A stretch of 64,000 nucleotides of DNA from positions 3,019,471 through 3,083,470 of the forward strand of contig FN649742.1 in NCBI GenBank assembly GCA_000310025.1, written 5' to 3'. The stretch comes from Ectocarpus siliculosus (taxonomy: Eukaryota > Sar > Phaeophyceae > Ectocarpales > Ectocarpaceae). The position numbers and the translations under genes were made by a program. The notes beneath the pieces are model-generated. The model was not told the origin of the DNA. It saw only the letters and a list, made by a program, of their open reading frames with translations, and made no database searches. The number at the start of each line of letters is the position of its first letter. Position 1 is the first letter of the stretch. This document shows, piece after piece, positions 1-12,917 of this stretch.

Positions 1-683
1 GGCTGAGGTCAAAGAGCCGACATTGTCCTCCCCTACCGTGTACAGCGGCATCCGAAGGCTGTGTTGTATGCAGGTATCAGTTAGTTGCTTGTCCCACCCT
101 AAAAAACTTCACTGTCTACAAATATCGGACCATCGTTCGTTGTATAATCAATTTTCTTTGTTGGTGGGTGGGTTCTTGGGTGTTTGAACAACATAACCGA
201 CCCGCGGAAGCGATAGAAGCAGGACGGCGCCCATCTGTCAGACGTCTTGCCCAATTTTTTCGCTGACACAGAACGCAAAACTACTGTCTGCGCGTGTGGG
301 GTTTCTCTTGGATATGGGTGCGTTGTTCCATACGCAAAAATAACTTATTCAGTCGGTCTTCTCATTGAACAGGTCGATAGCTGCTCCAAATCAGATGCGC
401 TGCTCTTTGAACAGTTTTTACAGCTTACAGAACGATCCGGTATAGACAAATTAATGTATAGTCACATCGTTCTTGTAGTTTGGTTGTGATCTCTTCCACC
501 TAGACTTGTGCTCGATTCTCCCCCCCCCGACCTCCCCCCCCCCACCCCGACCCCCCCCAAGCCTACTCGGCTGAAAACTCCGACCTTCTCTGGCCTTGTT
601 GAGATGTGAAGCCCGTTTTTGCCCGACTTTGAAAGCAATATCATGAGTACCCCCAACACACAACATACCATCCAACTCCGCAG
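1..683. other. No exon recognised; probably intron of the gene at 684
   Basis: No convincing coding segment was found. A C-rich, pyrimidine-rich stretch lies at about 521-560, and an acceptor CAG at 681-683 starts the first recognisable exon of the plus-strand gene. The stretch is therefore most simply intron, perhaps preceded by exons outside the window. Confidence 0.4.
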
Positions 684-3600
684 GATCCCTTCTGGACCTA
701 GTCACCAAGACCGAGGTTATCGTCCGCGGGCTCTACCACGCCGACGCGTCGGATCTTGAGATCACCGTGTTGCACCAGGAGCACTCTTGCGTGCTGTCTG
801 CCTCGGCCGAGACGATGGGGGACAGTAACAGCTACAGCGCCAGACCCGCCGGAGTGCAGTTCGGAGTTCCCGAGGAACGCCGACACATGCGAGGGTTTGG
901 ACCGAATCCAGGTGGGCGGGTGAATTGGGATCGTACGTAGGTGGATGGCATGATTGATTGCTGTTTCACTGGTGCGTTTTGTTCCGAATTGGTAAACCCA
1001 CATTTCGAGGGCGAATTCTGTGTGGATAATGTGTCAGCTTCCGGGTGCTGACTCTGCATGCAGATAATGTATTATCGAATTGTTACTGTGCGGATACCCT
1101 AACAAACCTGGGTTGGCATAGCGTCGGCGGTTGTGTCTTCGTAGGGAACAGCGTAAAAAGTGACCTGGTGCCCTCTGTCTCCCCAGTCTAAAAACCGAAA
1201 TCAAGGATACCCCCCCCCTCCCGCCCTCACTCGCCACTATCCTGTTTTGATTGATCCGCCGATCAAATTAGCCGCATCGACTGGCGCACCTTCGCGGCCA
1301 GCGTACTGGCACAGAGGGATAGGCTACGACTACGCCTTCGCTGACGTCGTCGGAGAGAATGTGGTCAGTGTTTGCATGTCGAACAGCACAAATAGGAAAA
1401 AGGCCGCCTGACAATCAATGTGTGAAGCCGGAAGACGAGGTTTAAATCCACCTGTGCACGGTGACCAACACAACGGAGGTTAAAATGCACGCAGCAAGAC
1501 TCTCGCTCGGGGTTGCAAAGCAATGGCATACCTTTGCGGATCTCTGGACGGTCTGGAAGTGAAGCCGCCCCTACGTACGCGGAGTCTATCGCGCTTACTA
1601 AGGGTATTACTCTGTGCTGTACGAGGCGGAGTTCGGCCTTTCGTTCACGTTGGGGTCACGTGCGTATTTTCGTCTGCCGTAATCCAGAGGACTGATTTTG
1701 TTGTCCATTGGGACGTCGTGGAGGCGTTCGAGCGATGCGGCGGTTGCTTTAGCAGATACGGAACACCCACAAGTCTGTACTATCTGCGCGGTCATCGAGT
1801 ACATCCCCGAGAGCATCGGTTGGGACCTGACTAAAGGGTATCTATTGTCCGTATCGGCAGACGGCGGGTGGGGTGGTATCGCCTTGTCAGCCCTGCTGAT
1901 GACGGCCACCCTGCAGTCGTACTACTCGAGCTGGGGAGTTGCCCCACCGCTTCGCAACGCCACCCTTTCGATTTACGGGCTCGCTGAGCCAGTCTCTCGC
2001 GGAAACGGCGGTGGATGAGATTGTGCATTGTGCGTCAAAGGAGTTGGAAGACTCAAAGGGTGGCTGAGCGCTACATTGGGGATAACATTAGCCTTAGGTT
2101 ACATATGAGGACTAAGAGCAAAGGAGATCTAGGGTATTGTTTTCCGATACGCCATCCATTGTGGCCAGCTTTGAGGCTGCTTTTTCGACAAACTCCAGAA
2201 CTTTTCATCGTTTAACGTACGTTTGGGGCGATCCTCAATGCGGGCTTAGGCCAACATGGTTAAAGCACTACATCACCGGCCGCCACAGCAGGCCTCACTA
2301 CACATCTTAAACAATTCGCACTGCTGTTGTACTATGTGTATGTGAGGCCAACCTTAGTTTCACGTTCCTTCGAGACTCAAAAGAGACGACATTGCTGAAT
2401 AATCATGTCACGACAATGTTTCGCCAATCCGTTCTAATCCCACCCTTTCGAACTCCTTCCCCCTACCCTACCCGACGAAACAAATGATGCAAAATCAGGC
2501 CAAGCACGAGCAAGCGGTGTCCAGGCAGAGTTCCACCATGTTCGGGGGCGTGTCGGGGGCAGCAGTTGACGGCCAGCTTAGCCGATTTTTCTCCGACGGA
2601 TCCACCACGATGACCTCCCTCGAGACGCAGCCGTGGTGGCAGGTCAGCAGCAGGGGGGGGGGGCGTGGTGTGCGGGGATTGTCGTCTCGTTGCTTGACCA
2701 ACGGTTTGGCCATCTTCATAGCGTATGAACTTATCTTGCGATGTGTACGGCCAGAAAGGGAAGCATTCAGGGTATCATGACCGTACTACATCAGCCGGTT
2801 GTTCAGTTCGTGCACTACACGAAAAATAGATGCTGTCCTGGCTTTGCTGGTGAATACCATGAATCGTGAAAAAAAATGTGCATAGGAAGTTAGTGAGCGT
2901 AGCTGTCGGCAACTAACATCCAAGGTTAAGACTCCACCCTCCCGAGTGCGTGCGGGTTGCGTTTGATCCCCAAGTGTGGGTGCGTGCGAGAGGTGCGGCG
3001 GGGCCGGGGAGTGCATGCACACAATGCACACCACGAAATTTATCTCTCTGCTCTGTCAATATTCACCTTGTTCCTTCACCACGCGTGTGAATATCCTGAT
3101 TATATCGTCATTCAGGTAACGTTTATTAAATCGTACACCCTGGGTTACGTCCGCCTCTTCGGGCGAGAGGATGAGGTGGTGAAACCCGAGGTCCAGACGA
3201 TAACACTCAGGAGCAACAACGCGCTGGGAGGAAGCTTCACGCTGAACTTCACGGATTCTCTGGGCACCAGCAGCTTGACCGGTGAACGAGGGCCGGGGAG
3301 TGCGTTGTCATGCTGGGGGCCGTTCCGGGGCTCCTCTCATCAATTATCTATTCCTCTCTTGGTGGATTTGGTCTTTGTCTTCGGGTGAAAAGAGGTCGTC
3401 AAATGTCTTGAGCAGTAAAACATCCACAACAGCTATGCATATGTCCACGACGCCAACAACAGAATCTATTGCAACCTCCAAACAACTTGTGATAGCGCGT
3501 CATGTTCAGTTCACAGTCTTCATAAACAGTGAACATGCCGCATCGAGAAGGTTGCCATCCTGAGGCGATTGCCCGTTTCGTTGAGTTGATGAGGTTTCGT

Positions 3601-6600
3601 TTAGTTGATGAGCAGGTCGTTCTGTTCGTTGTGATGGACGTGTCAACCTCGGTTCTCTGGGGCTCCACGAGAAAACCTCCACTTCCCATCGCCACAGTTT
3701 GGAACCTGAACATACAACCCGCCTTGACTACTGTCCGCTAGTGGATATGCTGAGAGTTCATATTACATATGCGCATGCGGAACAGGGAGCATTACCAAAC
3801 GTACAGTGTCCCACGCCCTGTTCACGAAGCTTTCCCTCTACGTATCCCGTCCGTTCCTTGTTGAAAACTGTAGATGATATACAATACAACGCGGTCGGGG
3901 CGCTCGGAGAAGAACGGGGAAACGGCACGGGCACCGGTTCGGGGGAATCGTTGGAGTCCAAGCTGGAGGAGCTCTCCGGCATCACTTCGGTTGAGGTAGA
4001 TACGCATGGTCCTGCCAGGATATCTGCGGCGGTTGTCGTTTCGAGCGTCCCATTCGCACAACAACAGAGTACACTGCTGTGAAACGGAGGTTTGGGGGAC
4101 GACACCCGAAGAAAAAAATATCGAAATTCTTGCAAAGATGATATACTTCTATTGATGTTTTTAGAAAGACATCGGCTGCGACATTACCCCGTGTTACTCT
4201 CAACGAAATTTCGGCACGAGGAGCATGGCTGACCCCATGCCCCGCCTTCGTTTAAGCGCGACCACTTTGTTTCTCCGTGGGTTCGCCTGCGAAAGAAGAT
4301 AGAGTTGCGCGATGCCAGGGTACGCGCTTCCAGATTTACTTTTCAGAGGTAAACGTCAACAGCCACGGCAGGTTAAGTAGCCACAACTGTAAAAGGAACA
4401 TCGACGACAACATCATTCTCCGTTGTGCTCTGTCCCTTTTCCCGACCTTTCCTACCTAAGGTGACGCGGTCGAGTTCTCCCTCCTCGCAGGATGAGGACG
4501 TGTACCAGCGGACGTGGACGGTGACGTTTGTGTCTCCTTCTGGCGACGTTCCTCAGATAGGGCTTGGGTCTGATGAGGGCCTGACCAGCTTCGGAAACAC
4601 TTTTACTTTCGCCACGATTCAGGATGGCACGACCCCAGGAGGGTGAGGATGTGGAACATCATTAACGACTCCCATCAGACAGAAGTATGTACTGATGTTT
4701 GGACGGATAGATGGGAAATACCTCGCCCTTACGTCACGCACTTCCCACCTAGGCGTGTGGTGCCTTGCCGTCCGCAGCACCGGCCGCACGAGTTCTTCGT
4801 GTTTTCTCGTGCTGTGTTTGACGAATAGGCAGGTTCTGGTTTTCTACGTCAACATAGGTAGCATTTCTACGGTCAGTACGGGGGTACGGCGTGGCCCTCG
4901 ACACCCTTGATGGGAGCCCTTGTCGCCATGGTCAACGTTCCACTGCTGAATTATCAACTATGCACGCGTATGCCCCCTCTTCCCCACACCTCCTCGAAAA
5001 CGATTTTGTTCAAAGCTGACAAGACAAACCAAGAATTACACTCTTTCTCTCCCTTCGTTCAGGGTCTATGTTGATGGGGTCAGCCACTCCATCAACGCGA
5101 TGCATGGGCCTAGCTGGGTGATGGTATTCAATTCCACGGAGGCCGCGGAGGGGTGAGCGTGTGGGTCTATACCCGACAACAACAAAGTGGTCAGAAATCA
5201 TCGTTGCTTGGAACGTCATAGTTGATGTTGTTCACCGCTGCTTATTCTGGCCGAGATGGTGTCTGTTGTTGCTAGGTTCAATCTCACACGATTTTTAGAT
5301 CCACCCGTGCGGTGGAAATCAATCGCAGTCCTCGAAGTACGAAGAAAACGTGCTGTTCTTTAGAGAATGTACTGCGACGAGGTTTTTTTACCTAGATTCC
5401 TCTAGACGCGAAGGGTACGTTAGCACCTATTTCTTCTATTTTTCAATGCTGCTTTTCTGGCGGATAAACGCAGATTGGAGACCCTCGAGGAAGCCAAGGC
5501 CGCCGCCAGCTACTCTGTCTACCTCCCCGATAACGAGCCCGAGGTCAACATCCCCATCCCGGGCGGGATCGTTGGTCGCGTCATCCGCGTCCAGCTGGAA
5601 GGGACCGGCTACCTATCTATCTCGGAGCTACAGGCGTACGAGCTGTCGTTCTTACCCTTATCCAAGTAAGCGAGCGTCAACGTTTTGGTAATGGTGGGGT
5701 ACAGGAGTCATGCTGCTTTGGAGAATCCTGATAGACCTACTGAGGGTGGATATTTTTGGAAGAAGTGCAACAAATAACCATGCTATTTGACGCCTGGGAG
5801 TTAATTGGGGCTCACAGACTGGGATTAATATTTAATACTTTTACCGTATCGCCTTATCCCATCCAGATGCGACTCCGCCGTTTACCGCGACAAAGCACTC
5901 GACTCCCAAATATAACAATGCCAATAACCGAGAGGTTTTGGCGGCTAGCCTTTGGTGTTGAACTTTCTGTCAAGCAAGCGTTTCCGTCCAAGAGTTTCGT
6001 CATCCAGACAGAGTACAGCGCGGGCGTTTTAGAGTGATTAATGATGCTCCACCACACCAGCGAGCTGCAGGTGTGTCAACTCTATGCTGTCGTTCAAGCA
6101 GAGCTGTTACAAAATGCTGCTGGTCGGTTATTCCAGGCCAGATTTGGGGTCCACCTTCGGTGTATTTTCAGGCTCTCTTGTACGCGGAGAGGGGGGGAAG
6201 GGGCTCGTTGATTGCATGCCCTAAATCGTGTGACCTGTTTGAAACCGAGAGTTTTTCCTACTTATACCGCAGGCATCTCCAACTTTTGCATCTATTCACA
6301 TTTCGCTCATATTTTGCACAAAACGTTTTTCGAATCCTCGCTCTCCATGAACCGCGTGTGGACCGACGCGGAGTGAGACTTAGTACGGTATGTGAGAGGA
6401 ATTTTTCAGTGCCTACCCTAATCAAACGGCCCCGAAAATCGTCAAGAACGCGGCTGAACCCCTGCCGTGCCCCTCGCCCACCTCTCTGTCTGGCCTCCCT
6501 CCGGCCTCTCAATTCTGATCGATTCAACCTGAACGAACGATTGTTCCCTTCATACCATCGTTTTTCCAAGAGTTTTCAATAGCTTCAATTTTCAAATCCC

Positions 6601-8887
6601 GAACTCCTTTGAAGGCCAACGCGGTCGAACCCTGTTCCAGTCCGAGAAGAGTGGGACCCGATCCATGCGGAAGAGAGCCTGACGGCCGCCTTCATGGGTA
6701 CCACCGTCAGTGGACAGTGGACGCTTCGGCTCCGGGACACGACGGCAATGGCAGTGGGCACCGGTATCGGCAGGGCCGCGAATCGGCACGCCCACGGGGA
6801 CGGAGGCGTCGCTGGTTGGGAGGTGTGTGGCTTGTTCGTGTAGACGGGGTTAATTTTTGGCGGTCCGTCCCCGCCGAGTATGACTCCCGTCACGGGTGTC
6901 GTGCCGTACTTTCGTTCGTTGCTATGAGCTCTCTCGGTTTTGTCATCGCTGATGATCCAAACGAATGTAGTTCTAAGTTCATGACAGAGCTCGTTGTAGA
7001 GCAAACGAACCTGAGAGATGAGCGGTTTCCTCTCCCCCGGAAACGATACCAACGACAATCGTGCGCTGCCTCCACCGACTTGCCGCCACCGCCGCCGGTG
7101 ATGGACGAACTCCGTGAAAACGAAATGAACGACACTACTCAGCTGGTGGTGACGGACTTTTTCGGCAACGTGTTCCGCTTCACGACGGACTCCGTTGTCA
7201 CGGTGGAAACACTTCCCAAGTACGGCCGGCTGTTCGCAGGAGCGTCCAACGCCGCGGAAGCCCTGACAGCAGCATCAACAACAACGACAAACGTAACCAC
7301 CAACACCACCACCGCCACGAATTACCAAGAGACCAGCACAGCGTATCACATTACCGCTGCGGATGGATTCGATCGCCACCTCGGTGCTTGCCACGCGGTC
7401 GGCGGCGGCGACCGCGGGGATCGTTCCCGTAACTGTCCGGACATGTTCGGCTCAGGCCCGAGCCTGTCAACAAGGTCGCTCGGGGCCGTGGCGGCGAGGA
7501 ATCGGGTGCAAGCCGCGCCTGGGGGCGGGGCTAAGTTGTGGTACTTGCCAGAGGAGGGCTACCTTGGCCCTGACGACTTCGGGTTCAGCGTCACCGTCGC
7601 AGGGGTCAAGTCAGAGGACGCCTGGGTGGTTGGGGTGCACACGCGAAGGTGTTGCTAGTTACCGGCCCAAATGGGTACGGCTGATTGGGAATGGTTCAAC
7701 CGGAGGGAGGTTTGATCGTGGATAAGTAACATGCAATATCGCCGGTGGTCGTTGTCACCCACGTACAACCCCGCGCCGCTTCTGCTCGTTTCCGGGACGC
7801 CAAAGTTCTCGTGCGCGGCCGTGGGTACACACAGCAATTCGGGTATTGGGGGGAGGACGTAGTCCTAAGTGTGACAATCAAGTAGATATCGAGTGTGAGG
7901 ATTGGCGCCCAATGAGGGCTGTGCGTTCATCCTGAACCAGAATAAAACACTCCCTTCGTTATCCCGATTGAATTGGTGCTGATGAAAAACAGGTGTCGTC
8001 TCTTCGAGGAAGGCGACGCGCACGACCTGTGCCTGTGTGAAAGCCCGGTCATACAGGTCGATCAGGATCAACAGGCCCTTTGCTACTCGGCTGTGGAGAG
8101 TGTGTGCGCGAGCGAACTGTCCGGGTTGGGGGGCAACAAGACTGATTCAAATACAAGGCTCAACACCAAGATCAAGGTATGCGTGCAATTGTTTTGACCG
8201 TACATTTACTGGGTTCCGAAGGACTGCCTCGACTTCTTTGATGTCGCATCCGCCGTTGACGCCCCCAACCTCACCCCTCCCGAACTCCACGTCGGAACCC
8301 TCTCCGAGTTTAGATACGAATCCGAGTGGTTGTACGAGGACTGCTCATCTTGGTAGTTTTGAGCGCGCCTTCAGACACAGGAAGCCCATACGCATGAGAC
8401 CCCGCTCCGCTCCCGGTGCTCCCACCTCTCCCTCCATTCCCATCTGATGCATTCTACCCCTGCCTGCGCAACTGCCAACAACAAGGTTCGCATGTGCAAG
8501 GCGTGCGACGTCACTTACCGGGGTCAGGTGACCTCCACACCCGAGACCTTCTCCGAGTACACGTCTGAGTGCCTCGCGGAGATCGGAAAGGTCGGCGATT
8601 GGCTGGTTGCCGAGGGGTACTGTCAAGATACGTACACCTTCCCGGTGTGCGACAACGAGGCCTTCGACCCCGTGGGAAACCCTATCGAAGGCCCTAGCCT
8701 CGGGGTTGCTAGGTCTTTGCGGCTGGAGGGCTTAGGTACCAAGCAGACGGATAGGACCGACATTAGACGGAGGTCTGGGTCTGGAAGTGCGGATGGTGGG
8801 GAGGATGGTGGCGAATGTAGGTGCACCCAGGCACCGGAGGGGTGCCCTTGCCGGGATCAAGCGTGGGCCACACGGGACCAGGGTTGA
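684..8887 (+). CDS. Large modular extracellular-type protein, multi-exon, 5' end outside the window
   Basis: Partial gene. Exons supported by splice sites and phase: 684-911, 1272-1363, about 3118-3281, 3874-3995, 4491-4642, 5063-5152, about 5299-5336, 5474-5665, about 6641-6832, 7143-7648, 7993-8176, 8222-8352, then an open Cys-rich frame from 8486 with a stop at 8885-8887. The translation shows beta-rich modules: a segment of the form 'GSFTLNF ... TWTVTF ... GDVPQIG ... IQDGTT' across 3230-4642, a discoidin-like ending (GRVIRVQLEG, LSISELQAYE) at 5570-5640, a convertase P-domain-like segment (GQWTLRLRD) near 6710, and a Cys-rich tail. These module types are known from secreted or surface proteins of stramenopiles; membrane anchor and signal peptide were not seen. 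Gaps at 1364-3117 and 5666-6640 may hide exons, and the phase across 8352/8486 does not close, so the model is incomplete. Function unknown. Confidence 0.6.
1364..3117 (+). other. Intron or unresolved exons of the modular gene
   Basis: Overlapping open frames run on the plus strand between 1513 and 2018, up to about 106 codons, but none can be joined in phase to the flanking exons. I could not decide whether they contain exons. 2200-3100 shows nothing convincing. Confidence 0.3.
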
Positions 8888-11315
8888 GGGTCGGGCGGTT
8901 GGTGTCGTTCTTCTTGACTCTGCGTGGTGCTGAAGCATTGAACATCTGTCGGCCTGGGTCATTGAACTGTTGACCTTGATCTGAAAAAGAGGTAAAAATA
9001 CTCTTGTGAAGCACGGGCGGAACCTACCTGTTGTAAAAATATGGTTAACGAATAGTTACAGATGTTTCGCTGTTCAAGTTTGATTCTCTCCCTCGTTGAT
9101 TGATTGACTCCATGGTGCTTGCGTGCAACTGCTGGAACCAAATGTGTAGAAGGATTCACTTGACTGCTAGGGTCTCGAATCAAACTACTCGTGTGGTTTT
9201 GGTGAATTAGACGCTTGAGCCTCGAATATCGTCGGTGGTTATCTTGTTCACACCATTTTGAAATCGGTTGGCTAAGCTAGGGCGCGTAATTTGAGTTCTC
9301 TCACAACTTTTGGCGTTTTGAAGGATGAGGCCAGAGGGGGGCATCGACTACCCGTAGAACGCCACAACCACAGCAGCACTGGCATGTCAGCTACAGCTTG
9401 AGATTCTCTAGCCGCTCAGGGAAGCCGTGAAGTACTGAATGAGCGGACCTGCGATGTTTTGTTTGTGTCTACTGCAGGGTGTGTGCTGTCTCTCGACGTT
9501 GTTGGGATATCAACCACAAGTGTTGGCAAGGCAGGCGCGTGAAGGCATGATTTTATCCGTGTCTCCATCTCCTACAGAAGACCACGATCGATATATCGAA
9601 CGCCACCCCCGCTTTCCTCTTAAGGACACCGCTTAGAATCAATGTCCACAAAAACTAGGTAAAGTTGTGTGTAAAATTACAAGTGGAAAAACTTTAAATT
9701 CTTTACAATTAAGATTGCGGCTGGCCAGCCGCACTGCCACCCGTTGATGGAGATGACAATTGCTACAACATTGGTACCATAGTAAAGATCCGTGCGTACC
9801 GCATGGTGAGCACTATCGCTATCACGCACTGGGAAGATGCAGCATGGGATGAGAGTCGTATCGATCGATGTGGAACAACCACAAAGTGGACGCCTTCACA
9901 CACACAGCGCCGCAGTCAAATCTCGCAAAGTGCTTACACGTGCCAGTCACCTACTGACCTAACGTGGCACGTCTGCCAGAAATGTCTGCCAGAAATGGTC
10001 CTGAAGCTACAGCACCACACTTGAGAATACACTCGATGTTAGATATTCTAACCCCCTTCCTGACACGACGATGCCCTGCAGCAGCAAAATCGTTCGCTAC
10101 CGTTCGGCCCTTTACACGTCCTACCCAAACAGTGCAAGAAAAACGCATTTTACCAACGCTAACAGATACCACCAACATCTATTTTTCTCCCCCACCCCTC
10201 CTATTCGCCACGTTGGTAGAACCTCCCCTTTTTTGACATAGTATGTGGGTCTCGACACTCGACACGGATGGTATCAGGCACGTCCAATGACCTCGTGCCA
10301 GACTCATTTAAACGAAGAATAGATATGATCGCCATCGTGGGTCCCCGTCTCTTTTGGCTTCCCTCTATCAACATCCGACACTCCAACACCTCCAGTCAGG
10401 CAAGCGGGCGGATATTAAGGTGAACGTTGTATAGTGACCGTAGCTGGTACACAACATGAGATATTTAGAGCTACCACCAGCTTAGAGTCTATGTAGCGGG
10501 CCGGCGAGCATGAGCGCGAAGTCAGCAAACTAACAGCTAAACCAATTCCACAACCACCAGTACGAGGGGTCTGCGGTCGGCGTACGACCGCTCCGAAACA
10601 CAAAAAGCTCGGTACTGCTGTCAGCCGCTGTCCCCTTAGAACGTGAGTGAGCACTTTAATGACCAATCTGTCCGAACAGATTACCGGCAGCGGCTTTTGT
10701 ATAGCTAACAACCAACCAACACCCCACGCGACTAACGAGCCATCTCAGCAAAATCGAAACATGGAGGCGGCATCGACGCAACCGTCAAGCCTAATTTCAG
10801 CAAGCAACCGCACTAAATGAAACCACAACGACTGGGGTAGCGTTGGCGCAGGACCTGTGAATGCCACGCATTGAGTAGCTTTGACAACCTAGTTGCTCGC
10901 ACTGTCCTATGGGTGTGTTTCGCATACTCCCACCGAAAACATTTATTGCACAGTAGTCAACCTTCACACCAGCATCACCTCATTTCTCTGTTAGTAGATG
11001 GGCTGGGTTGGTGTCGGGTCGGTGAAAGCAAGGCAAACGAAGACAACAACATCCGCCACGACCACCAAAGCCCCGCAAAGCAGAGCCAGCAGGATGAGAA
11101 CCAGGACCGCCTTCACGAACACCCTCCCCGCTCTCATCGCAGAAACACCATGGTGAACCACGGCTACGGAGGCAGCGGAGGGGGGGCTGGGTGCGGAAGC
11201 CGCAGGGTGTGCGGGTACCGAACACGGGGCTTGGTCCTGGTCGAAGATTTAGAACGGGAACGAACGTGGGCGTTGAGGTGGGGGAGACGGTGTGTTGTGG
11301 ATATCGTCTAAGATT
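8888..11315. other. Intergenic, nothing recognised
   Basis: Only short open frames without splice-site support on either strand; A/T-rich around 9640-9710. No gene, RNA gene or clear repeat was recognised. Confidence 0.4.
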
Positions 11316-11594
11316 CCCTTGACAAGTGGGCAAGGCTGTGCCTCTCGATGTTACTCGAGATGGTTGGCACCGCAAGTGGTTGAAGAGCAGAAGTAGGACT
11401 ACTTCTTGTGCTGTGTAGAGGCGTGAAGATATGTTCAACACTGGCGCTTAGCTGGCCAACACACACAGATAGATACACAGAGAACGCAGAAGTCCGGATG
11501 ACGGCAGTTCCTAGAGATGACAAGGAAAGGTAAGAGCCATGACTATCTGCGAGAGATCCATGCGAGAGGCACAGCCTTGCCCACTTGTCAAGGG
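11316..11594. mobile_element. MITE-like element with 33-bp terminal inverted repeats
   Basis: The left end begins CCCTTGACAAGTGGGCAAGG and continues to CTCTCG. The reverse complement of the same run closes the element at 11562-11594 with no mismatch that I could see. The interior has no coding capacity. Length (279 bp), inverted ends and lack of a gene fit a miniature inverted-repeat DNA transposon. Target-site duplication is not obvious. Family unknown. Confidence 0.7.
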
Positions 11595-11992
11595 TATCTC
11601 AGACAACATCCACAACAGGTTTTGAAGCCTCGATTGTGAGTGAGTGGGGGCCTGCGGCGACTGCGACTCCTGCCGCCGTCGTCGAGTGCTGTGGCGTGGT
11701 TGCACACACATCGTCTTCTACGATTCTACGGGGAGATCCTTCTTCTGGAGTTTTCTTCTGCAGGAGATTCTGCGCTGAGTCAACCCGCTTGCTTACTGGG
11801 CCCAGACTGATCACCTGGAGTACGCTGCTGCACATTCGGTACGCTACTGTTCGTGTAAAGCCACTTGAGACGCCTTTTTTCCGGGAAAAAAGTCTGGGAT
11901 ACACGCCTGAAAGTCACGGCATACATTCCAGTCGTCCAAATGAAGACACGTATTCCCGCCTGTAAGTCGACGAAACCGCATGGGGCAACGCT

Positions 11993-12198
11993 GACTTGTA
12001 GCATAGTGGATACGCTGTAAACAAATTAACAAATACATGAAGGTCTTGACGGTAATTTTCGCTGACCCGGCTGTCATGAAGACGAGGACGGACGGCAACT
12101 TAAACCACCGGCCGTCTTGCTCATGAGCAAGACGACCGGTGGTATGGGGAACGGGTTGTACTTTTGTTAAGATGTACAGCATATCCACTATGCTACAA
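11993..12198. mobile_element. MITE-like element with imperfect inverted ends and a central palindrome
   Basis: The left end (CTTGTAGCATAGTGGATACG) matches the reverse complement of the right end at about 12164-12198 with a few mismatches. In the middle, 12104-12143 is a palindrome of two 20-base arms with one mismatch around TCATGA. A third, diverged copy of the end sequence follows at about 12229-12280, suggesting a neighbouring solo end or older copy. Non-coding. Confidence 0.65.
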
Positions 12199-12280
12199 CT
12201 CGGGGCTGACTAGCGCTGACTACAATAAGTCAGCGCTGACTTGTAGCATACCAGTAGTGCATATGCTGTATATCTTAACA

Positions 12281-12917
12281 CGGTGCAAGTTTTTGCACAA
12301 GACTAGGGCAAAGGTTCGCAGAGTCCACGTTTCACAATTCGTTTGGAACGCCACAGTTTGTGGTCGTCTTTAAGGAGGAGGCTTGTCGCAGGCTGGGGTC
12401 GAACACGGAGAACCTCAGGGTGGAAGGTGTCACTTTTTGTGCCTCTGTGCTAGGCTGAGTCTAAACAATGCAACACTTTGCTCTTGTGTATGCACGGGAT
12501 GTTACACCCGACTGTAATCAATCACATACGCTTTTTGGGAGTTCCCATGTCTTACGAACGAAGACCCAACCGTAAGAGCAATGCTAGATGTGAAGAGCGG
12601 CCAAGACCGGAGCGTATGACCAGCAGCAAATGTCGAACTACTTCTACCATTTATTGCTGATTGTTGCAAACGATGGCTCTTGTGCGTGAGTGCGATTTTC
12701 ATGCCGCCTTTTCAGCCAAACTGGGAAGCCACAGGAGCAGTATTTCCAAAAAGTTCACAGTGACCTGCCTGACGGGCTCCACATTGGGGTTAACTGTGCG
12801 AATGTCCATTCTTTGCAACCTGACGCAGAGTCGGCTACTCCGATATATCTTCTATGGGTAAAGCGATGGGAGCATACGGTAGTCCGAAACCTAGCACCGA
12901 CACGGCGTTGAACTCAC
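12281..12917. other. Downstream part of the minus-strand gene or intergenic; no exon fixed
   Basis: A strong donor (GTGAGT) at 12917 shows that the minus-strand gene at 15496 continues to the left, but I could not fix its next exon here. A minus-strand open stretch at about 12340-12440 is a weak candidate. Confidence 0.3.
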
